In this document: positions 1 through 4,580 of the stretch, in pieces
Layout of the letters: every line of letters begins with the position of its first letter
Numbering within the stretch: the stretch's first letter is position 1
Assembly: GCA_934215405.1 (NCBI GenBank)
Contig: CAKPZU010000097.1
Coordinates: forward strand, 1-8,298
Direction: 5' to 3'
DNA from: an uncultured Bacilli bacterium
Lineage (GTDB): Bacteria; Bacillota_I; Bacilli_A; RFN20; CAG-631
DNA length: 8,298 nucleotides
Translations under genes and position numbers: made by a program
Notes under the pieces: generated by a model
Told to the model about the DNA's origin: nothing
Databases searched by the model: none
What the model saw: the letters and a program-made list of their open reading frames with translations, nothing else

Positions 1-492
1 GTTAACCTCATTATTAGACATTTGCTTATATAATTCTAAAATTGAATCATCTGGTTTTTTAAATACACTAATTATTTTCATCCATATTGCTTGAAAAATT
101 GCATTTAATGGAGGCTGGTAAAATTGCTGCTCATTTGTATTTACTAAGGAATTATTTCTAAATATATAAACCGCATAGCCATAGTGGCCTTTTTCAAAGG
201 CTTTTCCAACATCATGCTGCCTTGAAAAAACATTATTATAGGATGAATAAATTATTCTTAAGCCAAAGCCTAATAGCAAAATTAATACTATTAGCCTATT
301 GAATGTTAATTTCTTATCGAGTAATAAATAGATAAAAATTCCAAGCAATATAACTAAATAGGAATATCCAACACTTCTAATTGTTAACATTTGCCTATTA
401 GCAATAAATATATATGATAATAAGCAAGCTAAAAAAATAGAAAGGATAATAATTAAGTTATATATAATATTTTTCTTTATACTTTTTTCCAT
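1..492 (-). CDS. GT-C membrane glycosyltransferase, GT39/ArnT-like, N-terminal part (runs off window)
   Basis: The open frame starts at ATG 492-490 and is unbroken for 164 codons to the left edge, so the C-terminal part is missing. Hydrophobic segments lie at about residues 9-31, 41-58 and 67-84. They are followed by an extracytoplasmic loop with R-Q-H-D (91-94), a G-H-Y-G-Y segment (102-106) and Q-F-Y-Q-P-P-L (123-129). An acidic residue after the first helices plus a later F-Y-x-P-P-L motif is typical of polyprenyl-phosphate-sugar-using GT-C enzymes of the PMT/ArnT type in Firmicutes. Such enzymes transfer a sugar from a lipid carrier to a glycan or protein outside the membrane. A Shine-Dalgarno GGTAGGA (500-506) sits 8 bases before the ATG. 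The gene follows a terminator, so it may have its own promoter (a weak TGTTACACT lies upstream). The neighbouring GtrA and flavoprotein genes fit surface glycan work. Acceptor and donor cannot be told. Confidence 0.75.
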   Translation of the reverse strand, partial: MEKSIKKNIIYNLIIILSIFLACLLSYIFIANRQMLTIRSVGYSYLVILLGIFIYLLLDKKLTFNRLIVLILLLGFGLRIIYSSYNNVFSRQHDVGKAFEKGHYGYAVYIFRNNSLVNTNEQQFYQPPLNAIFQAIWMKIISVFKKPDDSILELYKQMSNNEVN

Positions 493-527
493 GTTTTTTT
501 CCTACCATAATTAGTGTAACACAAATA

Positions 528-545
528 AAGCCTTTTTAAAGGCTT
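528..545 (-). terminator. Intrinsic terminator after the flavoprotein gene
   Basis: A perfect inverted repeat, AAGCCTTT (528-535) and AAAGGCTT (538-545), follows the flavoprotein stop codon by 6 bases on the minus strand. The U-run behind it on that strand is short (TATTTG), so termination may be incomplete and some transcription may continue into the glycosyltransferase gene. On the plus strand the hairpin is followed by a T-rich stretch too, but no plus-strand gene reads into it. Confidence 0.6.
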
Positions 546-551
546 AATTGT

Positions 552-2078
552 TTATTTTTTTTCGTGATAATCCTTTTCAGTATTTACATTCCAAATAATT
601 GACTTATCTAAATTGTCTTTTATTACATTAACTGCTTCAATAGCTGTAAGCATTGAATGGTCCATATTATTATAATGATGCTGGCCATTCCTACCAATAC
701 AATATAAATTAGAAATACCATTAATAAAGTTTTTTATTTCCTCAAATCTTGAATATGAATCAAAATAAGCTGGATAAGCTTTCTTTACCTTTAATTGACA
801 GGCATCAATTACATCATCTTTATTAATAATGTTAATTTTTACTAATTCATCAATAGCAAAATTAATGAAGTCCTTTTCCTCCATATTCCATAATTCATCA
901 TTTTCATTACAAAAATATTCAAGCCCTACAAAAACATGCTTCGTAATGTCATCTACCATATAAGGTGACCAGTTATTAAATATTTGTAAACGTCCAATTT
1001 TAACATCTCTTTCTTGGATATAAATCCAACAATCAGGAACAATATTATTAACTGTTTTAAATTTTGTTTTATTTTGAATTAATAGCTTATCTAATAATAA
1101 GCCAACTGTTATAAAATCTCTATAAGGTAAATTACTTGCAATATCAACTAATTCTTTATCAACATCATTCATATTGCAAATCAAATCCTTAATAGGCATT
1201 GAAGAAATAAAGTAATCTCCAGTGATTTTTTCATCATCATTAATAATAATATATTTTATTTCATTATCTTCTAAATGAATGCCAGTAACCTTACTATTAA
1301 AATGGATTTCTCCACCCATTTCAACGATTTTTTCAGCCATTTTTGAATATAATTGTCCTGGCCCTTTTTTTGGATAATAAAATTCTTCTATTAAAGAAGT
1401 TTCTACCTTTGAATTCTTTTTTCTAAAAGGCTTTGCTAAAGCGTTTAGAATCGTTTTAGATAATGATAGACCTTTTACACGTTGAGCTCCCCATTCTGGC
1501 GATATTTCCTTTGGTGACCTTCCCCAAAGCTTAGTTGTATAATCTTCAAAAAACATATGATATAAAGGAGCACCAAATCTATTAATGTAAAAATCCTCTA
1601 ATGAATTTTCTTTTCTTTTAAACATACAAGCTTTTAAATAACCAAATCCTGCCTTCATTGTACGAATAAATCCCATATTTATAAATGTCTGTGGCTTTAA
1701 GGAAATTGGATAATCAAAGAATTTTCTTAAATAAAAAATACGAGAAACACGTCTTCTTTTTAAGAATACATCATCTTGAGTTTCAGGATCGGCAATTCCA
1801 TCATATTCCTTTACCTCGTTTAATAGTTTTTCATCTAATGCCTCTTTTCCTTGAGGCGCCATTAATTCACACCAAATATTCATTACTTCATCATTTTTAG
1901 TAAAGAATCTATGCCCACCAATATCCATTCTATTGCCTTTAAATTCATGAGTTTGGGAAATACCACCAATCACATTACTTTCCTCATAAATAATTGGTAT
2001 AATATCTGTTTCCTTTAAAAGCCTATAGGCTGCTGTTAAGCCGGCAGGCCCTGCACCGATTATAATAGCTTTTTTCAT
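552..2078 (-). CDS. FAD-dependent amine-oxidase-fold protein (NAD_binding_8 / protoporphyrinogen oxidase-like), surface glycan context
   Basis: 508 residues. The N-terminus is a dinucleotide-binding fold: G8-A-G10-P-A-G13, acidic end-of-strand residues E32/E33, G38-G39, and the second FAD motif D52-I-G-G-H-R-F-F (52-59). A C-terminal FAD-contacting segment Y459-C-I-G-R-N-G runs to about residue 484 and includes D473. This is the COG1232-like branch with the GGHRFF signature, related in fold to UDP-galactopyranose mutase and protoporphyrinogen oxidase. Members commonly sit beside GtrA proteins and glycosyltransferases; their reaction is not established to my knowledge. A haem-synthesis role is unlikely because no haem gene is nearby. 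No signal peptide is visible, so it is probably cytoplasmic. The ATG overlaps the gtrA-like stop as ATGA (2078-2075), with Shine-Dalgarno AGGAG at about 2089-2093, 10 bases upstream, which fixes the start. It is co-transcribed and probably translationally coupled with the upstream gene. Confidence 0.85.
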   Translation of the reverse strand: MKKAIIIGAGPAGLTAAYRLLKETDIIPIIYEESNVIGGISQTHEFKGNRMDIGGHRFFTKNDEVMNIWCELMAPQGKEALDEKLLNEVKEYDGIADPETQDDVFLKRRRVSRIFYLRKFFDYPISLKPQTFINMGFIRTMKAGFGYLKACMFKRKENSLEDFYINRFGAPLYHMFFEDYTTKLWGRSPKEISPEWGAQRVKGLSLSKTILNALAKPFRKKNSKVETSLIEEFYYPKKGPGQLYSKMAEKIVEMGGEIHFNSKVTGIHLEDNEIKYIIINDDEKITGDYFISSMPIKDLICNMNDVDKELVDIASNLPYRDFITVGLLLDKLLIQNKTKFKTVNNIVPDCWIYIQERDVKIGRLQIFNNWSPYMVDDITKHVFVGLEYFCNENDELWNMEEKDFINFAIDELVKINIINKDDVIDACQLKVKKAYPAYFDSYSRFEEIKNFINGISNLYCIGRNGQHHYNNMDHSMLTAIEAVNVIKDNLDKSIIWNVNTEKDYHEKK

Positions 2079-2566
2079 AATTCACTATCTCCTTTTTTCT
2101 CTTTAAAAATTGTAAGCTTCCTAATAACATAATTCCATACTAAAACAATTAATGTTGCAAAGCAATAAACTATAGTATTCAAAAACCAAGCTAAGAATCC
2201 ACTTGCATCCTTAAAAATTAATTTAACTAAATAATTGCCACCTAATTGACAGCCAATTTTAATAAATAATCCAATAACTCCAATTATTGTAAATGTCATA
2301 AAGGCTTTAAATGTTTGAGTGGTTTTATTTTCCTTAGCTCCCTTATAAACAAATATAATAGAGAATATATAATTAAATATATTTCCAAAAATAAAACCTA
2401 CTGCAGTAGATAATACGATATTTAATTGCTCATTTAGTGCTTTAAATATTAAATAAAATGATAATTGATAAAATAAATAGTCAATAATAGTTGCAAGCCC
2501 ACCAACAAGTAAGAACCTGCATATTTCAAGTAATAATTCCTTATGCTTATTTATAAAATTCTTCAT
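2075..2566 (-). CDS. GtrA-like membrane protein
   Basis: 163 residues from ATG 2566. Four hydrophobic segments are seen at about residues 15-40, 50-75, 88-112 and 122-143. GtrA family marks are R17-F-L-L-V-G-G-L-A-T-x-x-D29-Y, a mid-protein N-Y-x-F-S-x-x-F-V-Y segment, and the ending V-L-V-W144-N-Y-x-x-R149-K-L-x-I-F-K. GtrA proteins (about 120-170 residues) are thought to move or present lipid-linked sugars across the membrane for cell-surface glycan modification. A longer frame opens at ATG 2590, but that codon is only 3 bases past the -10 box and would lie before or at the transcript start. ATG 2566 has the Shine-Dalgarno AAGAGG (2574-2579) 7 bases upstream, so I chose it. The 3' end overlaps the flavoprotein start by four bases (ATGA), indicating one operon. 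Confidence 0.88.
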   Translation of the reverse strand: MKNFINKHKELLLEICRFLLVGGLATIIDYLFYQLSFYLIFKALNEQLNIVLSTAVGFIFGNIFNYIFSIIFVYKGAKENKTTQTFKAFMTFTIIGVIGLFIKIGCQLGGNYLVKLIFKDASGFLAWFLNTIVYCFATLIVLVWNYVIRKLTIFKEKKGDSEL

Positions 2567-2593
2567 AACTATGCCTCTTAATTTTTCCATTTT

Positions 2594-2622
2594 ATTATAT
2601 CACACTATAAGCAAAATAAAAA
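2594..2622 (-). promoter_or_regulatory. Promoter of the gtrA-like / flavoprotein operon (extended -10)
   Basis: On the minus strand a perfect TATAAT (2599-2594) is preceded by TGA, giving the extended -10 form TGnTATAAT. A poor -35 (TTTTTA, 2622-2617) lies 17 bases upstream, which is normal for extended -10 promoters. The expected transcript start, about 7 bases after the box, falls at 2586-2589. This excludes translation from ATG 2590 unless the mRNA were leaderless. Confidence 0.65.
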
Positions 2623-2633
2623 TCTCTAAAATT

Positions 2634-2653
2634 CTATATTATAAATAATATAG
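2634..2653. repeat. Perfect 9-bp inverted repeat between divergent promoters (possible operator)
   Basis: CTATATTAT (2634-2642), AA, then ATAATATAG (2645-2653) form an exact palindrome-like repeat. It lies between the minus-strand promoter (2594-2622) and the plus-strand promoter (2676-2704), 11 bases from the first and 22 from the second. The position suits an operator for a dimeric regulator of either or both operons. The bases are almost all A/T in an A/T-rich spacer, so chance is possible. I recognise no known operator. Confidence 0.3.
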
Positions 2654-2675
2654 CTTTTATTAATAAAAATAATCC

Positions 2676-2704
2676 TTGCATTTATTTACTTAATTATCTA
2701 TAAT
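2676..2704 (+). promoter_or_regulatory. Promoter of the uracil permease leader
   Basis: TATAAT (2699-2704) lies 17 bases after TTGCAT (2676-2681), a sigma-A-type pair with a perfect -10 and a partial -35. The expected transcript start is about 2709-2711, giving a leader of some 200 bases before the permease start at 2912. A TTGACA at 2733-2738 with TATAGT 15 bases on is a weaker alternative because of its short spacer. Confidence 0.65.
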
Positions 2705-2711
2705 TTAGAGC

Positions 2712-2805
2712 AAGAAATTTGTAAAGGAGTGGTTGACATGAAAAAGTTAAGTATAGTTATTAGCAAAGCTTTATCAAGTGAATTATTGCCTTTACAAAAA
2801 TTCTT
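2712..2805 (+). promoter_or_regulatory. Long-range leader hairpin that can bury the leader-peptide Shine-Dalgarno
   Basis: TTTGTAAAGG (2718-2727) is the exact complement of CCTTTACAAA (2789-2798). After a small internal loop (A2717 against A2799-A2800), AAGAA (2712-2716) pairs with TTCTT (2801-2805). The helix of about 15 bp encloses some 61 bases and includes most of the leader ORF's AAAGGAG. Once formed it should block ribosome loading on the leader ORF, so translation would depend on loading before the polymerase passes about base 2810. I recognise no known riboswitch in the enclosed loop. Ten exact pairs this close are unlikely by chance but not impossible in A/T-rich DNA. Confidence 0.5.
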
Positions 2806-2839
2806 TTCTTTTTCTAATTTTAAATTTCTAATGGATTAA
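2738..2839 (+). CDS. 33-residue leader peptide of the uracil permease attenuator
   Basis: The ORF begins at ATG 2738 and ends at TAA 2837-2839. A strong Shine-Dalgarno AAAGGAG (2723-2729) lies 8 bases upstream, as good as those of the large genes here. The peptide starts M-K-K-L-S-I-V-I and becomes Phe-rich: F22, F23, F25, F28 and F30. No hydrophobic membrane segment, signal peptide or known domain is seen, so the product itself is probably not the point. The stop codon lies inside the 5' arm of the terminator at 2830-2859. A ribosome finishing this ORF would therefore cover that arm and stop the hairpin forming. Codons 22-32 are encoded by a U-rich tract (20 T in 29 bases, 2801-2829). This is the arrangement of a translation-coupled attenuator, most like E. 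coli pyrL upstream of pyrBI. The ORF is visible; expression and role are inferred. Confidence 0.6.
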   Translation: MKKLSIVISKALSSELLPLQKFFSFSNFKFLMD

Positions 2840-2865
2840 TCTTTTCTGATTAGTCCATTTTTTTT
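2830..2865 (+). terminator. Attenuator terminator upstream of the uracil permease
   Basis: AATGGATTAATC (2830-2841) pairs with GATTAGTCCATT (2848-2859), 12 bp with one G-U pair and a 6-base loop (TTTTCT). The U-run is eight T at 2858-2865. This is a strong intrinsic terminator 46 bases before the permease start and downstream of its promoter, so it must be regulated for the gene to be expressed. The stop codon of the leader ORF (2837-2839) lies within the 5' arm. I found no classical antiterminator strand complementary to either arm, which favours a ribosome-based switch. Confidence 0.85.
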
Positions 2866-2911
2866 GAAATTAAAAAAGAATAAAAATTTTAAAGAAAAGG
2901 AGAACACACTT

Positions 2912-4288
2912 ATGGAAATGATTTATCACATCAAAGACAGACCCTCGTTTTTCAAAACACTAGTATTTGCTTTTCAGCAGCTATTAGCGATTCTTGCTGC
3001 AACAATTGCTGTACCTGCAATTATTAACAGCATTTATGAAACAGCTAATATGAGCCAATCAGCAGCTTTATTTGGCGCAGGAGTTGGAACACTTGTTTAC
3101 TTATTATTTACAAAATTCAAAAGCCCAGTATTCTTAGGAAGTTCCTTTGCCTTCTTAGGAAGTATGCAAGCAGCATTTGCTGGAGCAGTTAGTATGTCTG
3201 TTGGCTATTTAGGATTAATATTAGGTGCTTTCTTTGCGGGCCTTGTATATGTAATACTTGCTATTATCGTAAAATTTGTTGGTACAAAATGGATTGATAA
3301 GCTAATGCCACCAGTTGTAATTGGTCCAACTGTTGCAATTATTGGTTTATCACTTGCTGGAAATGCAATTGGTGATTTATTAAAAGGCGGACTAGCTGAT
3401 GCTGAAGGCGTAGCAATTTGCTCTCCATACATTGCATTACTATGCGGCTTAGTAACATTGATTGTTACAATACTTTGCTCAGTATACGGCAAGAAGACAT
3501 TAAAAATGATTCCATTTATTATCGGAATTCTTGCTGGATACATTCTTGCTTCTATTTTTACAGGTATTGGTTATTTATCAAATAATGATTCGTTAAAGGT
3601 AATTAATTTTGAATTATTTAATAATATGAGTTGGCTACCAAGCTTTTCATTCTTAGAAGTATTTAAAGGAAGCTTTGATTTTGGAAATTTCAACAATATA
3701 GGTAGCTATATTGGTTCAATAGCTGTAGCATATGTTCCAGTTGCCTTTGTAGTATTTGCAGAGCATATTGCTGACCATAAGAATTTATCTGCAATCATTG
3801 AAACAGACTTACTTGTAGATCCAGGTCTTGATAAAACATTACTAGGCGATGGAGTTGGTTCTATGGTTGGTGCTGTATTTGGTGGATGTCCTAATACTAC
3901 ATATGGTGAAAGTGTTGGTTGCATTGCTATATCGCAAAATGCTTCTGTTATTACAACAGTATACACTGCAATTCTTGCAATAGTAATTTCCTTCTTCGGA
4001 CCATTTGTTACATTCTTAGCAACAATTCCAAATTGTGTGATGGGTGGTGTATGTATTGCCTTATATGGTTTCATTGCTGTAAGTGGTTTAAAAATGATTC
4101 AAAATGTTGATTTGAATAATAATAAAAATTTATTTGTCGTATCTGTAATATTAATTGCCGGTGTTGGCGGATTAGTTATAAGTATTAATACAATTAAAAT
4201 TACAGAAGTTGCATGTGCCTTAATTCTTGGAATTATTGTTAATGCAATTTGCTCAAAGAAAAGCAAAAATAAAGAAGTAAATCAATAA
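2912..4288 (+). CDS. uraA: Uracil permease, NCS2 family (UraA/PyrP-type)
   Basis: 458 residues, a usual length for this family, with about 14 hydrophobic segments. It imports uracil with protons across the cell membrane for salvage to UMP. Visible signatures are L75-G-S-S-F-A-F, the F-A-E284-H-I-A-D-H segment (281-289), D303-P-G-L-D, and N328-T-T-Y-G-E333-S-V-G. E284 and E333 match the substrate-binding E241 and E290 of E. coli UraA, and T-T-Y-G-E is more like uracil than xanthine permeases. The residue aligned with UraA His245 seems to be Asp288, as in many Firmicute members. The frame stays open back to a TTG at 2864, but that codon lies in the terminator U-run. ATG 2912 has AAAAGGAG (2895-2902) 9 bases upstream and is chosen. 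Expression is probably set by the leader attenuator before it. Xanthine or another pyrimidine as substrate is not excluded. Confidence 0.9.
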   Translation: MEMIYHIKDRPSFFKTLVFAFQQLLAILAATIAVPAIINSIYETANMSQSAALFGAGVGTLVYLLFTKFKSPVFLGSSFAFLGSMQAAFAGAVSMSVGYLGLILGAFFAGLVYVILAIIVKFVGTKWIDKLMPPVVIGPTVAIIGLSLAGNAIGDLLKGGLADAEGVAICSPYIALLCGLVTLIVTILCSVYGKKTLKMIPFIIGILAGYILASIFTGIGYLSNNDSLKVINFELFNNMSWLPSFSFLEVFKGSFDFGNFNNIGSYIGSIAVAYVPVAFVVFAEHIADHKNLSAIIETDLLVDPGLDKTLLGDGVGSMVGAVFGGCPNTTYGESVGCIAISQNASVITTVYTAILAIVISFFGPFVTFLATIPNCVMGGVCIALYGFIAVSGLKMIQNVDLNNNKNLFVVSVILIAGVGGLVISINTIKITEVACALILGIIVNAICSKKSKNKEVNQ

Positions 4289-4302
4289 AACACTATACTT
4301 TT

Positions 4303-4336
4303 AAAGGGACTATGGAAAACATAGTTTCTTTTTTTT
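4303..4336 (+). terminator. Intrinsic terminator after the uracil permease
   Basis: AAAGGGACTATG (4303-4314) pairs with CATAGTTTCTTT (4320-4331), 12 bp with two G-U pairs and loop GAAAA. The T-run is at 4329-4336. It starts 15 bases after the permease stop and precedes the promoter of the next gene, so the two permeases are separate transcription units. Confidence 0.85.
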
Positions 4337-4343
4337 GCTTTTT

Positions 4344-4357
4344 TGATAACGCTTTCA
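4344..4357 (+). promoter_or_regulatory. cre site (CcpA operator) upstream of the guanine/hypoxanthine permease promoter
   Basis: TGATAACGCTTTCA matches every position of the Gram-positive catabolite-responsive consensus TGWNANCGNTNWCA. Its centre is about 53 bases upstream of the predicted transcript start (about 4404) and 11 bases before the -35 box. In B. subtilis, cre sites this far upstream, such as that of ackA, mediate activation by CcpA, whereas repression sites usually overlap or follow the promoter. Activation by good carbon supply is therefore my inference. Whether this genome encodes CcpA cannot be seen here. Confidence 0.55.
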
Positions 4358-4368
4358 TAAATTTGTTG

Positions 4369-4397
4369 TTGTATTTTGTTTAATTTCTTTTTATAAT
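4369..4397 (+). promoter_or_regulatory. Promoter of the guanine riboswitch transcript
   Basis: TTGTAT (4369-4374) and a perfect TATAAT (4392-4397) are separated by 17 bases. The transcript should begin near 4403-4405. This coincides with the first base of a perfect small hairpin, GTCTTT (4404-4409) with AAAGAC (4416-4421), so the mRNA may start with a protective 5' stem directly before the aptamer. Confidence 0.75.
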
Positions 4398-4425
4398 ATT
4401 AATGTCTTTAATTTCAAAGACTAAA

Positions 4426-4488
4426 GTCATATAACGCTTTAATATGGAAAGCAGTTTCTACCCTAAACCATAAATTTAGGACTATGGC
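4426..4488 (+). promoter_or_regulatory. Purine riboswitch aptamer, guanine class
   Basis: The conserved three-way junction is present. P1 is GTCAT (4426-4430) with ATGGC (4484-4488). P2 is GCTTT (4436-4440) with AAAGC (4448-4452) and loop AATATGG. J2/3 is AGTTTCTAC (4453-4461). P3 is CCTAAA (4462-4467) with TTTAGG (4475-4480) and loop CCATAAA. The GG of L2 and CC of L3 can make the kissing contact. The specificity base, position 74 in B. subtilis xpt numbering, is C4482 in G-A-C-T-A-T-G. C there selects guanine/hypoxanthine; adenine aptamers carry U. P1 is short (5 bp, then A-G mismatches), so it probably depends on ligand for stability. The fit of ligand with the downstream permease is direct. 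Confidence 0.93.
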
Positions 4489-4543
4489 GGATCGAATATC
4501 TTAAAATGTAAGACTTTTTTGCATTTTATAAAACGATTCCGTC
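4486..4543 (+). promoter_or_regulatory. Riboswitch expression platform: antiterminator
   Basis: The 3' strand of P1 and the bases after it (4486-4494, GGCGGATCG) can pair with CGATTCCGTC (4534-4543), 9 pairs with one bulged T. Between them a 10-bp hairpin can close, AAAATGTAAG (4503-4512) with TTTGCATTTT (4518-4527). The antiterminator uses 4486-4488 from P1 and 4538-4542 from the terminator, so it excludes both. With guanine bound, P1 holds, the antiterminator is lost and transcription stops; without ligand the permease is expressed. This is the usual OFF switch. Confidence 0.8.
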
Positions 4544-4561
4544 TAAAAAACGGATTTTTTT
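4538..4561 (+). terminator. Riboswitch-controlled terminator
   Basis: TCCGT (4538-4542) pairs with ACGGA (4550-4554) over loop CTAAAAA, followed by seven T (4555-4561). The stem is short but G/C-rich for this genome and may extend past a T-T mismatch. Its 5' arm is shared with the antiterminator, so its formation depends on ligand binding to the aptamer. It ends 19 bases before the permease ATG. Confidence 0.8.
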
Positions 4562-4580
4562 ATTTCAAGGAGGAAAAAAA

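Noticed and set aside
2733..2759. TTGACA with TATAGT 15 bases on, a possible second promoter inside the leader ORF
   Set aside because: The -35 is perfect but the spacer is short and the -10 imperfect, while TTGCAT-17-TATAAT at 2676-2704 is better placed. A start here would also leave the Shine-Dalgarno and the long complementary arm without purpose. It remains an alternative that 5'-end mapping would settle.
2713..2829. AGAAATTT (2713-2720) can pair with AAATTTCT (2822-2829), an alternative to the Shine-Dalgarno hairpin
   Set aside because: Eight A/T-rich pairs over more than 100 bases are weak, and the pairing does not compete with the terminator arms, so no switch follows from it.
2711..2860. 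PyrR-binding attenuator or known riboswitch before the uracil permease
   Set aside because: I found no PyrR-type conserved loop and no match to the purine, preQ1, THF or ykkC-type cores that I can recall. A covariance-model search would be needed to be sure.
2864..2911. TTG start at 2864 giving a 16-residue longer uracil permease
   Set aside because: The TTG lies in the terminator U-run with no Shine-Dalgarno, and the extra residues are Lys/Asn-rich from A-rich untranslated leader. ATG 2912 has a strong site.
3205..4110. Open frames of 63-122 codons on both strands within the uracil permease gene, and others in the second permease (4829-5440) and the flavoprotein (1685-1900)
   Set aside because: They lie wholly inside strongly supported genes in other frames, with no domain signature or suitable Shine-Dalgarno.
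4346..4440. The word ATAACGCTTT occurs at 4346-4355 and again at 4431-4440 in the aptamer, suggesting a duplicated riboswitch
   Set aside because: No other aptamer part (J2/3, P3) surrounds the first copy, and that copy is better explained by the cre consensus. Taken as coincidence.
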